Shown: positions 9,521 to 19,071 of the stretch, one piece after another
Layout of the letters: every line of letters begins with the position of its first letter
Numbering within the stretch: position 1 is the stretch's first letter
From: Microbacterium lacticum
Lineage (GTDB): Bacteria; Actinomycetota; Actinomycetes; Actinomycetales; Microbacteriaceae
Assembly: GCF_006716815.1 (NCBI RefSeq)
Contig: NZ_VFPS01000001.1
Coordinates: 558,001 to 622,000, forward strand
Length of the DNA: 64,000 nt
Direction of reading: 5' to 3'
Notes under the pieces: generated by a model
Databases searched by the model: none
Seen by the model: the letters and a program-made list of their open reading frames with translations, nothing else
Told to the model about the DNA's origin: nothing
Translations under genes and position numbers: made by a program

Positions 9521-11662
9521 GTGACCGCTGAGTATTCCGCCCATCACCTCCAGGTGCTCGAAGGGCTCGAAGCCGTCCGCAAGCGCCCCGGCATGTACAT
9601 CGGCTCCACCGATTCGCGCGGGCTCATGCACTGCGTGTGGGAGATCGTCGACAACGCCGTGGACGAGGCGCTCGGCGGCTACGGGTCGCGCATCGACGTG
9701 GTGCTGCACGCCGACGGCAGCGTCGAGGTGCGCGACCGCGCCCGAGGCATCCCCGTCGACGTGGAACCGCGCACCGGGCTCACCGGCGTCGAGGTCGTGT
9801 TCACGAAGCTCCACGCCGGTGGAAAGTTCGGCGGCGGATCGTACGCGGCCTCGGGCGGTCTGCACGGCGTCGGCGCCTCGGTCGTGAACGCGCTGAGCGA
9901 GCGCCTCGACGTGGAGGTCGACCGCGGCGGCAAGACCTACGCGATGTCGTTCCACCGCGGCGAGCCGGGCGTCTTCGACGGCCCCGGCCCCGATTCGCCG
10001 TTCAGGCCGTTCGAGCGCGCCTCCGAGCTCCGCGTTGTCGGCAAGACCGCGAAGGGCGTCACGGGGTCGCGCATCCGGTACTGGGCCGACCGGCAGATCT
10101 TCACGAAGGATGCCACGTTCAACCTCGGCGAGCTGGAGCAGCGCGCGCGTCAGACCGCGTTCCTCGTGCCGGGACTGCAGATCGACATCACCGACGAGCG
10201 ACCCGGCTCGGCCCCGGTGGCCGCCCTCGAATCGGCGGCGGAGTCGTCGGCCGAGTCGGAGACGACGCCCGCCGAGACCGGCGCCACCGTCACGACCTTC
10301 CGCTACGACGGCGGCATCTCGGAGTTCGCCGAGTTCCTCGCGCCCGACGCGGCGATCACCGACACCTGGCGCCTGACCGGCTCGGGCACGTTCACGGAGA
10401 CGGTGCCCGTGCTGCAGCCCGGCGGCGCGATGGTCCCCACCGACGTCGAGCGCACGTGCGAGGTCGACGTCGCCGTGCGCTGGGGCACGGGGTACGAGAC
10501 GGTGATGCGGTCGTTCGTGAACATCATCGCCACGCCCAAGGGGGGCACGCACCAGGCGGGCTTCGAGCAGGGCCTGATGAAGGTCATCCGCAGTCAGGTC
10601 GACCAGAACGCCCGACGGCTGAAGGTCGGCAACGACAAGCTCGACAAGGACGACATCCTCGCCGGTCTCACGGCGGTGCTGACGGTGCGCCTGCCCGAAC
10701 CGCAGTTCGAGGGGCAGACGAAGGAGATCCTCGGCACGCCTGCGGTGCGTGCGATCGTCGCGAACGTCGTCGCGAAGGAGCTCACGACGCGCTTCGCCTC
10801 GACCAAGCGCGACGACAAGACGCAGACCGCGCTCGTGCTCGACAAGGTCGTCTCGGAGATGAAGGCGCGCATCTCGGCGCGTACGCACAAGGAGACCCAG
10901 CGCCGCAAAAACGCCCTGGAGTCGTCGTCGCTGCCGGCGAAGCTCGCCGACTGCCGCACGAGCGACGTCTCGCAATCGGAGCTGTTCATCGTCGAGGGCG
11001 ACTCGGCGCTCGGCACCGCCAAGCACGCCCGCAACAGCGAGTACCAGGCGCTCCTACCGATCCGGGGCAAGATCCTCAACGTGCAGAAGGCGTCGATCAG
11101 CGACATGCTCGGAAACGCCGAGTGCGCGGCGATCATCCAGACGATCGGTGCCGGGTCGGGGCGCTCCTTCGACCTCGATGCGGCCCGCTACGGCAAGATC
11201 ATCCTGATGAGCGACGCCGACGTCGACGGCGCGCACATCCGCACGCTGCTGCTGACGCTGTTCTTCCGGTACATGCGGCCGCTCATCGAAGCCGGACGCG
11301 TCTACGCGGCGGTGCCGCCGCTGCACCGGGTGATCATCATGAATCCGGGCTCGAAGCCGAACGAGACCGTCTACACGTACTCCGAGCAGGAGCTGCACTC
11401 CCTATTGGCGAAGCTCACCAAGAGCGGACGCCGCTGGCAGGAGCCGGTGCAGCGCTACAAGGGGCTCGGCGAGATGGATGCCGACCAGTTGGCGACCACG
11501 ACGATGGACCGTGCCGGGCGCACCCTCCGCCGCGTGACCGTGAGGGATGCCGAGGCGGTGTCGGGCGTGTTCGAACTGCTCATGGGCAGCGACGTCGCTC
11601 CTCGCCGCGACTTCATCGTGTCGTCGAGTGATCGCCTCGATCGTGAGGCGATCGACGCCTGA
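9521..11662 (+). CDS. parE: DNA topoisomerase IV / gyrase-type subunit B
   Basis: ATPase subunit of a type IIA topoisomerase, pairing with the A subunit at 14029-16503. 713 aa from GTG 9521. A TTG nine bases earlier would also read, but GGAG then lies between the two, too close for either. TACGCT at 9507-9512 suggests a near-leaderless message. GHKL ATPase: VRKRPGMYIGS, EIVDNAVDEAL, GGLHGVGASVVNALS. TOPRIM: FIVEGDSALGTA and DADVDGAHIRTLLLT. The usual DNGRGIP loop reads DRARGIP here. Assignment to topo IV rather than gyrase rests on the family look and split gene placement. Confidence 0.9.
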   Translation: MTAEYSAHHLQVLEGLEAVRKRPGMYIGSTDSRGLMHCVWEIVDNAVDEALGGYGSRIDVVLHADGSVEVRDRARGIPVDVEPRTGLTGVEVVFTKLHAGGKFGGGSYAASGGLHGVGASVVNALSERLDVEVDRGGKTYAMSFHRGEPGVFDGPGPDSPFRPFERASELRVVGKTAKGVTGSRIRYWADRQIFTKDATFNLGELEQRARQTAFLVPGLQIDITDERPGSAPVAALESAAESSAESETTPAETGATVTTFRYDGGISEFAEFLAPDAAITDTWRLTGSGTFTETVPVLQPGGAMVPTDVERTCEVDVAVRWGTGYETVMRSFVNIIATPKGGTHQAGFEQGLMKVIRSQVDQNARRLKVGNDKLDKDDILAGLTAVLTVRLPEPQFEGQTKEILGTPAVRAIVANVVAKELTTRFASTKRDDKTQTALVLDKVVSEMKARISARTHKETQRRKNALESSSLPAKLADCRTSDVSQSELFIVEGDSALGTAKHARNSEYQALLPIRGKILNVQKASISDMLGNAECAAIIQTIGAGSGRSFDLDAARYGKIILMSDADVDGAHIRTLLLTLFFRYMRPLIEAGRVYAAVPPLHRVIIMNPGSKPNETVYTYSEQELHSLLAKLTKSGRRWQEPVQRYKGLGEMDADQLATTTMDRAGRTLRRVTVRDAEAVSGVFELLMGSDVAPRRDFIVSSSDRLDREAIDA

Positions 11663-11671
11663 GACGCGCGG

Positions 11672-11707
11672 GGCCCGAAACCGAGCTGGGGGGATCGGTT
11701 TCGGGCC
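11672..11707. terminator. Rho-independent terminator, parE end
   Basis: Perfect 13-bp stem (GGCCCGAAACCGA and its complement) with a 10-base loop, nine bases after the parE stop. There is no T-tract, as is usual at this GC content. Confidence 0.8.
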
Positions 11708-11800
11708 ATCGCCGCGGCATCCGCGCGTCAGTCGTGATGACGATGGCGGCAAAGCCGGCCCTCGTCCCCGAAATCACAGACGACACAGCAGACACTCGAT

Positions 11801-11827
11801 GAGAGACCGACTGGGGACCGGTCTCTC
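11801..11827. terminator. Hairpin, likely terminator downstream of the histidine kinase
   Basis: Perfect 9-bp inverted repeat GAGAGACCG/CGGTCTCTC around a 9-base loop, about 100 bp beyond the kinase stop in its direction of transcription. Confidence 0.45.
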
Positions 11828-11887
11828 GGCAGTTGCCAGCGTACGGGCGCGCGGAAGCTCCCTTGCGCGACGAACGGATAGATCGTC

Positions 11888-11905
11888 TGCGACTTTCGTC
11901 TAGTC
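11888..11905 (+). repeat. 18-bp repeat TGCGACTTTCGTCTAGTC, copy 1
   Basis: Identical to 13259-13276. This copy lies just beyond the 3' end of the histidine kinase. Both are followed within about 10 bases by GGGAG. It may be a response-regulator site, or a remnant of a duplicated control region. Confidence 0.6.
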
Positions 11906-11928
11906 TGCGGGCGGGAGAGGTCTCTGGA

Positions 11929-13098
11929 TCAGGATTCGAGGGGGAGTGAGGCCGACACGACCCATCCCTGTGGGCCGCGCGCGGCGCGGAACGAGCCGCC
12001 GAAGAGGCGGAAGCGCTCCTGCAGGCGCATGATGCCGTAGCCGGACGTCGGCAGGCCGGCCGTGCGCGCGGGCGGAGAGTCGTCGCTGAACTCGAGGCGC
12101 GCCCACCCGCGTTCGACGCGCAACGCGATGCGCACGTGGCGTGCGCCGGTCGCGTGCTTCAGGACATTCGTGCCGCTCTCGCGGATGACGCGGATGAGGG
12201 CCACCATCGACGCGCTCGGCAGTCGCACGTCGTCGGGCACGTCCACCGTCACCTCGATGCCGGCCTGTTCGAGCTCCTTGGTGACCACGGCGATCGTCCC
12301 CGGCAGGCCGTCGGGGGAGGGCAGGCGGTCGGGTGTGAGGTTCTCCTCGCCGCGCACCATGCCGAGCACGCGGCGGATGTCGGTGAGCGCCTGGACCGCC
12401 GCCTCGCGGATCGCGGTCTGCGACTGAGAACGGGTCGTGCGGTCTTCGGTTCGTTCGAGCACAGCGGCGTGCAGCGCGACGATCGTGATCTCGTGCGCCA
12501 CGATGTCGTGCAACTCGTCGGCGATCAGGTCGCGTTCGTGGCGGAGCTGTTCCGCCACCTCGCGCTCCGTCGCCTCCAGCTGAGTCGCCAACACCTGAGC
12601 TCTTTCGTATTGATTCCGGATGGTCAGCGCGATGATGAGGCTCATCAGGCTGATCATCGCGATGATGATCGCACCGAGCGGGTGGAACCCGGAGTCGGGT
12701 CTGCCGACGATGGCGAGAAGCCATGCCACCCAGACGAGTGCGTACACCCCGGTGAGTGTTGCGCTGCAGGTGAAGGCGGCGAGTCCGATGATGACCGCAC
12801 CGACCAGCAGGCTGTCAGCCACGCCCGTGATGGCCGCCGTGATTCCCGCGATGCTCAGAACGATCGTCGCGACCGGCGGTCGCCAAGCGAACAGCGCCAC
12901 CGCTACCGTGATCGTCGTGGTGACGATCGCCGAAACGACAGTGGTTGTTCCGCCGTTCGTCGCCCGCCCGATCGAGTCGAGCAGCAACGTGATGGCGACG
13001 AGCGCGATCAGCAGTCGTCGTGCCAGCGTCGGAAGAGCGTGGTACCCCCAGAAGGGGGTTCGCACATATCCGAGCAGGCGGGCTCGCAGAACATTCAC
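11929..13098 (-). CDS. Sensor histidine kinase (HisKA_3, NarL/DesK type)
   Basis: 389 aa membrane sensor. About six hydrophobic segments fill residues 27-160 with no large extracellular loop, so it probably senses the membrane or a small membrane-active ligand. A coiled linker leads to the H-box ADELHDIVAHE with phospho-acceptor His197. The degenerate HATPase domain ends with GYGIMRLQERFRLFGGSF. GTG start at 13098, with GATAAT six bases upstream (leaderless). It is divergent from its partner regulator at 13339. The spacer holds a micropeptide gene and the 18-bp repeat. Signal unknown; LiaS- and DesK-like kinases are the nearest functional analogies. Confidence 0.85.
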   Translation of the reverse strand: MNVLRARLLGYVRTPFWGYHALPTLARRLLIALVAITLLLDSIGRATNGGTTTVVSAIVTTTITVAVALFAWRPPVATIVLSIAGITAAITGVADSLLVGAVIIGLAAFTCSATLTGVYALVWVAWLLAIVGRPDSGFHPLGAIIIAMISLMSLIIALTIRNQYERAQVLATQLEATEREVAEQLRHERDLIADELHDIVAHEITIVALHAAVLERTEDRTTRSQSQTAIREAAVQALTDIRRVLGMVRGEENLTPDRLPSPDGLPGTIAVVTKELEQAGIEVTVDVPDDVRLPSASMVALIRVIRESGTNVLKHATGARHVRIALRVERGWARLEFSDDSPPARTAGLPTSGYGIMRLQERFRLFGGSFRAARGPQGWVVSASLPLES

Positions 13099-13104
13099 CC
13101 CGCG

Positions 13105-13110
13105 ATTATC
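13105..13110 (-). promoter_or_regulatory. -10 element (GATAAT) for leaderless kinase mRNA
   Basis: GATAAT is six bases before the kinase GTG at 13098, the same geometry as at many other starts in this window. Confidence 0.5.
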
Positions 13111-13137
13111 TCCCGGTCGTGTTCTGGGGCCGTCGTA

Positions 13138-13179
13138 TTACTTCCAGATGCCAAGCCAGCGTCCAAGCCAATCCCACAT
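13138..13179 (-). CDS. Tryptophan-rich 13-residue micropeptide
   Basis: Reads MWDWLGRWLGIWK then TAA. GGAGG stands eight bases before this ATG, ideal spacing. An alternative ATG two codons earlier (13185) would add Met-Glu but lies too close to the GGAGG. Four of 13 residues are Trp. Aromatic and aliphatic residues recur so as to favour an amphipathic, membrane-seeking helix with net charge about +1. It lies between the divergent kinase and regulator genes on the kinase strand, downstream of the 18-bp repeat. It could be a membrane-active peptide sensed or controlled by this system, a bacteriocin-like peptide, or a leader peptide. Unrecognised, and far below usual gene-calling limits. Confidence 0.55.
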   Translation of the reverse strand: MWDWLGRWLGIWK

Positions 13180-13258
13180 TTCCATCACCTCCACAAGGTC
13201 TCGAATCGATTCTTCAAACAGACGTCTCCGCGCACGAGAGACCATTGGCTACATCGAT

Positions 13259-13276
13259 TGCGACTTTCGTCTAGTC
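13259..13276 (+). repeat. 18-bp repeat TGCGACTTTCGTCTAGTC, copy 2 (putative operator)
   Basis: Second exact copy, 62 bp before the response-regulator start and about 80 bp before the micropeptide start on the other strand. It is well placed to control both. A role as the regulator's binding site is inference. Confidence 0.55.
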
Positions 13277-13326
13277 CCCGACGGGAGTCCTGCCGGCGAC
13301 GCGCGGAGGGCGCTCACGGGCATCCG

Positions 13327-13332
13327 TAAGAT
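13327..13332 (+). promoter_or_regulatory. -10 element (TAAGAT) for leaderless regulator mRNA
   Basis: TAAGAT is six bases before the GTG at 13339. Confidence 0.55.
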
Positions 13333-13338
13333 GGCGAT

Positions 13339-14001
13339 GTGACTGAAGCCATCCGGGTGATCATCGTGGACGACGAGTCGCTGGTGCGCGCTGCGCTGCG
13401 CGTGTTCCTGGAGTCAGCCGACGGGTTCGAGCTCGTCGGCGAAGCCGACAACGGCGCCGACGCGATCACGCTCGTGCGCGCCACCCAGCCCGACGTCGTG
13501 CTGATGGACGTGCAGATGCCGATCATGGACGGCATCGAGGCGACGCAGCGGCTCACGCGGGAGTTCCCTGGGCTGAAGATCGTCGCGCTCACGACGTTCT
13601 GCACCGAGCGGGTGATCGTGCCGATGCTGAGCGCGGGGGCATCCGGCTTCCTCGTCAAAGACACTTCTCCCGACCGCATCCTCGACGCGGCGCGCCTCGC
13701 CCATGAGGGCGGCTACGTGCTGTCGCCGCGGGTCGCGAAGGAACTCGTCACCTCGGTGCAGTCGGGCGCGGCCTCGGCCACGCGGGAGCTCGGCCGCGAC
13801 GAGGAGCTCACCGAGCGCGAGCTCGAGGTCGTGACGCTCCTCGCGCAGGGCATGTCGAACGCCGAGATCGCGGCGGCGATGTACGTGTCGGAGGCGACCG
13901 TGAAGTCTCACCTCGGCCGCATCACGGCGAAGTGGGGCGTGCGCGACCGCATCCAGGTGCTCATCCGTGCCACCCAGCTGGGGCTCGTGACGCTCGTCTG
14001 A
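13339..14001 (+). CDS. LuxR/NarL-family response regulator
   Basis: 220 aa. Receiver domain residues 5-120: acidic pair DDE near 11-13, phospho-acceptor Asp57 in VVLMDVQMPIMDG, and the conserved Lys in FLVKDTSP. C-terminal LuxR helix-turn-helix from about 150 (LTERELEVVTLLAQGMSNAEIA; ATVKSHLGRI). GTG start, leaderless by its TAAGAT box. It is the obvious partner of the divergent HisKA_3 kinase. The 18-bp repeat upstream suggests autoregulation. Confidence 0.92.
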   Translation: MTEAIRVIIVDDESLVRAALRVFLESADGFELVGEADNGADAITLVRATQPDVVLMDVQMPIMDGIEATQRLTREFPGLKIVALTTFCTERVIVPMLSAGASGFLVKDTSPDRILDAARLAHEGGYVLSPRVAKELVTSVQSGAASATRELGRDEELTERELEVVTLLAQGMSNAEIAAAMYVSEATVKSHLGRITAKWGVRDRIQVLIRATQLGLVTLV

Positions 14002-14028
14002 GAGCTCGGCGCGGCGGTCAGCAGCCCG

Positions 14029-16503
14029 TCAGCCGATGACCGTGCCGACGGCGGCCACGACCGCCTCGAGGGGCTGGCCCGAGGCATCCCGCTTCGCGCC
14101 GGGCGCCGGCAGCTGCCGCACCGCGCCGTCGGCGGCGAGCGCCCGCGGCTCGACGCCCACCCAGGCGAGGGTGAGCACGTCTTCGCCCTTCACGAACCGC
14201 TGCGCGCGCACCCCGCCGGTGGCACGCCCCTTGGCGGGGAACTCGTCGAACGACGACACCTTCGCACTGCCGGGGTCGGTGCCGGCGATCGCCTGCGACG
14301 ATCCGGCGACGGTGACGACGACGGTGCGCTCGTCGCGCGGTGCGGGCTGGAAGGCGATGACCTCGGCGCCCGTGCTGAGACGGATGCCGGCCATGCCGCC
14401 CGCGGCACGCCCCTGCGGACGCACCGCGTCGGCGCCGAAGCGCAGCAGCTGGGCGTCGGAGGTGACGAAGACCAGGTCGTCGTCGTCGGGGGCGAGACCC
14501 GCTCCCACGACGCGGTCGCCGGGTTTCAGGGCGATGATCTCGACCTCGTGCTTGCCGGGGGGCAGCTCCGAGGTCGCCACGCGCTTGACGGTGCCCTGGG
14601 CGGTGCCGAGCGCGATGATCTCGCCGGAGAGGGGCACGATCGCCACGACGTGCTCGCCCGAGGGGAGCGCGAGGTACTGATCGGCCCGCGTGCCGGCCGC
14701 CGGCTGCACCGAGTTCGCCGGCACCGAGGGGAGGTCGACGGGGGAGAAGCGCACGAGCCGGCCTGCGGTGGTCACCGCGCCGAGGTCGCCGCGCGTCGTC
14801 GCATCCACTGCCGAGCGGATGCCGTCGTGCTTCGAGCGTCGCGTGGGCGCGACGACGCCTCCCGTGACGTCGCCGGAGCCGTCCGCGCTCTCGGTCGGGG
14901 CGAGCTCGGCGCGGACGAGCCGGCCCGTCGCCGTGAGGAACACGCGGCACGGGGCATCCGCGATCTGCAGGTCCGCCGGGGCGGCGGCGCGCGAGCGGGG
15001 CGTGACCGGGCCGCCGTTCAGCAGCAGGGTGCGCCGGGGCGTGCCGAACGTCTCGGCGGTGGCGTCGAGCTCACGGGCGACCTGCGCGCGCAGCAGCACG
15101 TCGCTGCCGAGCAGCGCCTCGAGGTCGGCGATCTCCTTCTTCAGCGCGTCGCGCTCGGTCTCGAGCTCGATGCGGGAGAACCGGGTGAGGCGCCGCAGGC
15201 GCAGCTCGAGGATGTACTCGGCCTGCGGCTGCGACAGGTCGAACACGCTCATGAGCTTCGTGCGCGCCTGCTCGCCGTCGTCGGAGGCGCGGATCACCTG
15301 GATGACTTCGTCGATGTCGAGGATCGCGATCAGCAGGCCCTCGACGAGGTGCAGGCGCTCCTGCTTGCGGGCGAGGCGGAAGCTGCTGCGCCGCGTGACG
15401 ACCGAGAGGCGGTGGTCGAGGTAGACGCGCAGCAGCGGCTTGAGGCCGAGCGTCTGCGGCTGGCCGTCGACGAGGGCGACGTTGTTGATGCCGAACGAGT
15501 CCTCGAGCGGGGTCAGCCGGTAGAGCTGCTCGAGCACCGCGTTCGGGTCGAAACCGGTCTTGATCCCGATCACGAGACGCAGCCCGTGGTTGCGGTCGGT
15601 CAGGTCGTTGAGGTCGGCGATGCCCGTGAGCTTCTTCGCGTTGACCGCGTCCTTGATCTTCTCGATCACGCGCTCGGCGCCGACCATGTAGGGCAGCTCG
15701 GTGACCACGAGGCCGGTGCGGCGCGGACCGAGGGACTCGACCGAGACCTTCGCCCGGGTGCGGAAGGTGCCGCGACCGGTCTCGTACGCCTCGCGGATGC
15801 CGTCGAGCCCGACGATGATCCCGCCCCCGGGGAGGTCGGGGCCGGGCACGAACTGCATGAGGTCGGCGGTGGACGCGTCGGGGTTGTCGAGCAGATGGAT
15901 CGCCGCGGCGACCACCTCGATCAGGTTGTGCGGCGCCATGTTCGTCGCCATGCCGACCGCGATGCCCGTCGTACCGTTGACGAGCAGGTTCGGGAAGGCG
16001 GCGGGCAGCACGTCGGGCTGCTGGAACTGACCGTCGTAGTTCGGGATGAAGTCGACGACATCCTCGTCGAGGTTCTCGGTGAGCGCGAGCGCCGCGGGCG
16101 CGAGACGCGCCTCCGTGTAGCGCGCGGCGGCGGGGCCGTCGTCGAGGGAGCCGAAGTTGCCGTGGCCGTCGACGAGCGGCACGCGCAGGGCGAACGGCTG
16201 CGCCAGGCGCACGAGCGCGTCATAGATCGCGGAGTCGCCGTGCGGGTGGAGCTTTCCCATCACCTCGCCGACGACGCGGGCGCTCTTGACGTGGCCGCGG
16301 TCGGGGCGCAGCCCCATGTCGGCCATCTGGAACAGGATGCGCCGCTGCACGGGCTTCAGGCCGTCGCGCGCGTCGGGGAGCGCCCGCGAGTAGATGACCG
16401 AGTAGGCGTACTCGAGGAACGAGTCCTGCATCTCCGCCGACACGTCGACGTCTTCGATGCGGCCGTGACCTTCGGGAATGGACTCGGTGCGCGCAGCTGC
16501 CAT
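14029..16503 (-). CDS. parC: DNA topoisomerase IV / gyrase-type subunit A
   Basis: DNA-breaking subunit, 824 aa. Catalytic Tyr129 is in [11 protein letters not shown]. The quinolone-determining loop [12 protein letters not shown] has the susceptible Ser91 and Asp95. The C-terminal beta-pinwheel is present, but I see no clear gyrase-type QRRGGRG box, favouring topo IV. It faces the parE-TCS block from the opposite strand and diverges from the phosphodiesterase gene, with 75 bp between starts. Confidence 0.9.
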   Translation of the reverse strand: MAAARTESIPEGHGRIEDVDVSAEMQDSFLEYAYSVIYSRALPDARDGLKPVQRRILFQMADMGLRPDRGHVKSARVVGEVMGKLHPHGDSAIYDALVRLAQPFALRVPLVDGHGNFGSLDDGPAAARYTEARLAPAALALTENLDEDVVDFIPNYDGQFQQPDVLPAAFPNLLVNGTTGIAVGMATNMAPHNLIEVVAAAIHLLDNPDASTADLMQFVPGPDLPGGGIIVGLDGIREAYETGRGTFRTRAKVSVESLGPRRTGLVVTELPYMVGAERVIEKIKDAVNAKKLTGIADLNDLTDRNHGLRLVIGIKTGFDPNAVLEQLYRLTPLEDSFGINNVALVDGQPQTLGLKPLLRVYLDHRLSVVTRRSSFRLARKQERLHLVEGLLIAILDIDEVIQVIRASDDGEQARTKLMSVFDLSQPQAEYILELRLRRLTRFSRIELETERDALKKEIADLEALLGSDVLLRAQVARELDATAETFGTPRRTLLLNGGPVTPRSRAAAPADLQIADAPCRVFLTATGRLVRAELAPTESADGSGDVTGGVVAPTRRSKHDGIRSAVDATTRGDLGAVTTAGRLVRFSPVDLPSVPANSVQPAAGTRADQYLALPSGEHVVAIVPLSGEIIALGTAQGTVKRVATSELPPGKHEVEIIALKPGDRVVGAGLAPDDDDLVFVTSDAQLLRFGADAVRPQGRAAGGMAGIRLSTGAEVIAFQPAPRDERTVVVTVAGSSQAIAGTDPGSAKVSSFDEFPAKGRATGGVRAQRFVKGEDVLTLAWVGVEPRALAADGAVRQLPAPGAKRDASGQPLEAVVAAVGTVIG

Positions 16504-16578
16504 GGAAACTCGGGTGCCCTCGCTGGTGGGAGATGTGACGGGACGGGGCCGTGTGCGCCGTGTGCGAGACTGGCCCCG

Positions 16579-17721
16579 ATGCGTCTCAGCCTACCCGTGG
16601 ACCCGCCGACGGCCCGGAGCCTCACCGGCGTCGTGCCGCAGATCATGCGGTCGCTCGAGGGCGACCCCGACTGGTTCCCGGCGGCCCGCTCGGCGATCGT
16701 CGTGGTGGTCGACGGCCTCGGCCGCGCCAACCTGACGGCGCGCGCGGGGCACGCGCGGTTCCTCACCGGACACATGGGCAAGAAGGATGCCGCGCGCACC
16801 GTCTTCCCCGCGACGACGGCCACCGCCCTGACGAGTCTGCTGACCGGCACGCGGGCGGGCGAGCACGGGATCGTCGGATACCGCGGCCTCGTGCCGGGGA
16901 CGCTCCGGGCCCCGAATCAGCTGAAGGGGTGGGAGACCGACGGGCTCGATCCGCTCACGTGGCAGCGCGCACAGCCGCTGTTCGAGCGCCGCGCCGAGGC
17001 GGGACTGCCCTCGTTCGTCGTCTCGAAGGGCACGTACCGCACGACCGGCTTCACGCGCGCGATCCAGCGCGGAGCGACCTTCGCCGACGCGGCGACCCCC
17101 GACGAGCGCATCGAGACCGCGGCATCCCTCGCCGCAGACCACCCCGGCGCACTCGTCTACGTCTACCTGCCCGAACTCGACACCGTCGGCCACGCACAGG
17201 GCTGGGAGAGCGACGCCTGGATCGCGGGCCTGGAACGGGTGGATGCCGCGATCCGGCGTCTCGCCGAGCTCTCCGGCGCCGGCACCGGCATCGTCGTCAC
17301 GGCCGACCACGGCATGGTCGACGTGCCGGCGCATCGGCAGGTGCTGCTCGGCGCCGGTGACCTGCTGCTCGACGAGGTCCACCTCGTCGCGGGCGAGCCG
17401 CGGCTGCTGCAGCTGTACACCACTCAGGGTGAGGCCGCGGCCGAGCGTATCGCGGCGCGCTGGCGCGACAGCGAGGGGGAGCGGTCGTGGGTCATGACCC
17501 GGCAGGAGGCGGTCGCGGCCGGGCTGTATGGTCCGCGGGTGGATGCCGAGGTGCTGCCGCGCATCGGCGACGTGCTCGTGGCGGCGCGCGCGGCGATCGC
17601 CTACTACGACGACCGCCTCGCCGACAAGAAGTCGCAGCGGATGATCGGGCAGCACGGCTCGCTCACCGATCAGGAGCGGATCGTCCCGCTCATCCGCCTC
17701 GGCGCGTTCGCCGCGCCCTGA
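16579..17721 (+). CDS. Alkaline-phosphatase superfamily phosphodiesterase / nucleotide pyrophosphatase
   Basis: 380 aa metal-dependent hydrolase. Visible superfamily parts: [12 protein letters not shown] (first metal Asp), [26 protein letters not shown] with the nucleophilic Thr/Ser region, [12 protein letters not shown], and [12 protein letters not shown] (Asp/His metal ligands). No signal peptide is evident. ATG 16579 gives the full family length. Substrate unknown; the family includes nucleotide pyrophosphatases and phosphonoacetate hydrolases. Confidence 0.85.
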   Translation: MRLSLPVDPPTARSLTGVVPQIMRSLEGDPDWFPAARSAIVVVVDGLGRANLTARAGHARFLTGHMGKKDAARTVFPATTATALTSLLTGTRAGEHGIVGYRGLVPGTLRAPNQLKGWETDGLDPLTWQRAQPLFERRAEAGLPSFVVSKGTYRTTGFTRAIQRGATFADAATPDERIETAASLAADHPGALVYVYLPELDTVGHAQGWESDAWIAGLERVDAAIRRLAELSGAGTGIVVTADHGMVDVPAHRQVLLGAGDLLLDEVHLVAGEPRLLQLYTTQGEAAAERIAARWRDSEGERSWVMTRQEAVAAGLYGPRVDAEVLPRIGDVLVAARAAIAYYDDRLADKKSQRMIGQHGSLTDQERIVPLIRLGAFAAP

Positions 17722-17778
17722 CGCAGATCGCTGATTCCGCTGGCTGACGCCGGACGCTCATGCCGTGCCCTGAGCCGG

Positions 17779-18819
17779 TCAGGAACCGTCTTCGGTACGC
17801 GCGCCGAAGACGATCTCGTCCCACGACGGCATCGAGGTGCGTCCCTTGCGGCGCGACGCCTCGGAGATCACGGTGTCATCGAGGGTGTCGTCGTCCTCCT
17901 CGGCGCGCGCGCTCTCGTCGTAGCCGGGCTCGAGGGCGTCGAACAGCGCGGCTCCGCCGTGCGCGGGCGCCGACGGCGTCGCGGGGGTGGCCGCCTGCTC
18001 GGTCGGCATGGGCTCGCGCAGGCCGCGCCGGCGGCGCAGCGCCTCGAGCAGGTCGGCGGTCTCGGCGGAGGTCACCGACTGGTCGGGGGCGCGCTTGATC
18101 GCCGCCTCCTGCACCGCGGCGGTGACCGTCGGGCGGATGTCGCGGGACACGATCTCGGCGTCGGGCTCGAGGCGGCGTGGACCGAACGCGCCGGAGTCGA
18201 AGCGCGACGAGTCCTTCACCGGCGAGACGTCGAGGGCGCGCAGGCGCGGGATGAGCCCCTCGGGGAGCGATCCCTGGCGCGAGAGCTGCGTGGCATCCGC
18301 GTTCTGCGGCGACAGCGTCGAGCGGCGCGGGTCGAAGCTCCACCGCGCGTCGTGGTCGACCTCGCTCGCGGTGAACTCGAGCTTGACGATCCAGCCCGAC
18401 TCCTCGCGCCAGCTCGTCCAGCGCTCCCCGGTCGCCCCGGCGTCGGCGAGCTTGGCCCGCACCGCGGTGCCGAACGTCGGCTGGGCGTCGTCGCCGAGCT
18501 CGCCGGCGATCAGCACCGGCACCGCCAGCGCCTGGTCGACGATGTGCTCGCGCTCGGCCAGCACGGGGCGCTCGTACCGCTGCACGTCCTCCAGTCGCGC
18601 GCCCAGCAGGTCGGCGACCTCCTGAGCGGACAGGCCGGAGCGGATGTGGGCCTGGATGTCGCGGGGGCTCGGCCGCGGCGTGCGAGGCTCGGCGTCGCGC
18701 TGCACGCGGCGCAGTTGCGAACGGAGGGTCTCGTCCACCGCCAGGGCGAACCGTTCACCCGTCTCGGTCGCGACGACGAGAACGCCCTCTTCGATTCCGA
18801 TGACTTTGAGCTGCTCCAT
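17779..18819 (-). CDS. sepH: Septation protein SepH (DUF3071)
   Basis: Actinobacterial cell-division protein known from Streptomyces and Mycobacterium to bind and stimulate FtsZ assembly. 346 aa from MEQLKVIGIEEGVLVV. The conserved N-terminal domain (about 1-170) contains the helix-turn-helix-like AHIRSGLSAQEVADLLG segment. The C-terminal half is disordered, acidic and poorly conserved, ending SMPSWDEIVFG, the short conserved tail of the family. It stands alone, convergent with the phosphodiesterase gene. Confidence 0.88.
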   Translation of the reverse strand: MEQLKVIGIEEGVLVVATETGERFALAVDETLRSQLRRVQRDAEPRTPRPSPRDIQAHIRSGLSAQEVADLLGARLEDVQRYERPVLAEREHIVDQALAVPVLIAGELGDDAQPTFGTAVRAKLADAGATGERWTSWREESGWIVKLEFTASEVDHDARWSFDPRRSTLSPQNADATQLSRQGSLPEGLIPRLRALDVSPVKDSSRFDSGAFGPRRLEPDAEIVSRDIRPTVTAAVQEAAIKRAPDQSVTSAETADLLEALRRRRGLREPMPTEQAATPATPSAPAHGGAALFDALEPGYDESARAEEDDDTLDDTVISEASRRKGRTSMPSWDEIVFGARTEDGS

Positions 18820-18971
18820 GCGAGACACGCCTCCAGATCCCTGCGAAGACACCGCATCGCGGCGCCGCGACCATGCTGACACGGCGGCGCGCCCGCAACG
18901 GGAATATCGCGGGCGCGCCGCGAGTTCCTCTCGTCGCACCCGCCGGAAAGCGGGCTGTGGATGACCGGCAT

Positions 18972-19000
18972 TTGCGAAAAGCGGGCGGGTCATGCAAACT
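18972..19000 (+). promoter_or_regulatory. Candidate promoter for the DUF4193 gene
   Basis: TTGCGA and CAAACT are separated by 17 bases. The predicted start gives a leader of about 65 bases before the ATG at 19072. Confidence 0.4.
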
Positions 19001-19071
19001 ATCGCCGCCCCGGGCCATGCGGCCCATGCCCACGAGGTTGGGCGAGCCCGTCAGATCCTGGAAGTGAGAGC

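Noticed and set aside
11743..11802. 19-codon plus-strand frame beginning MAAKPALVPE after parE
   Set aside because: No ribosome site or near -10, and no unusual composition; it ends at the inverted repeat. Unlike the Trp-rich peptide, nothing supports it.
14548..16578. Long plus-strand extension upstream of the phosphodiesterase
   Set aside because: Antisense to parC; the real protein begins at ATG 16579, where family similarity starts.
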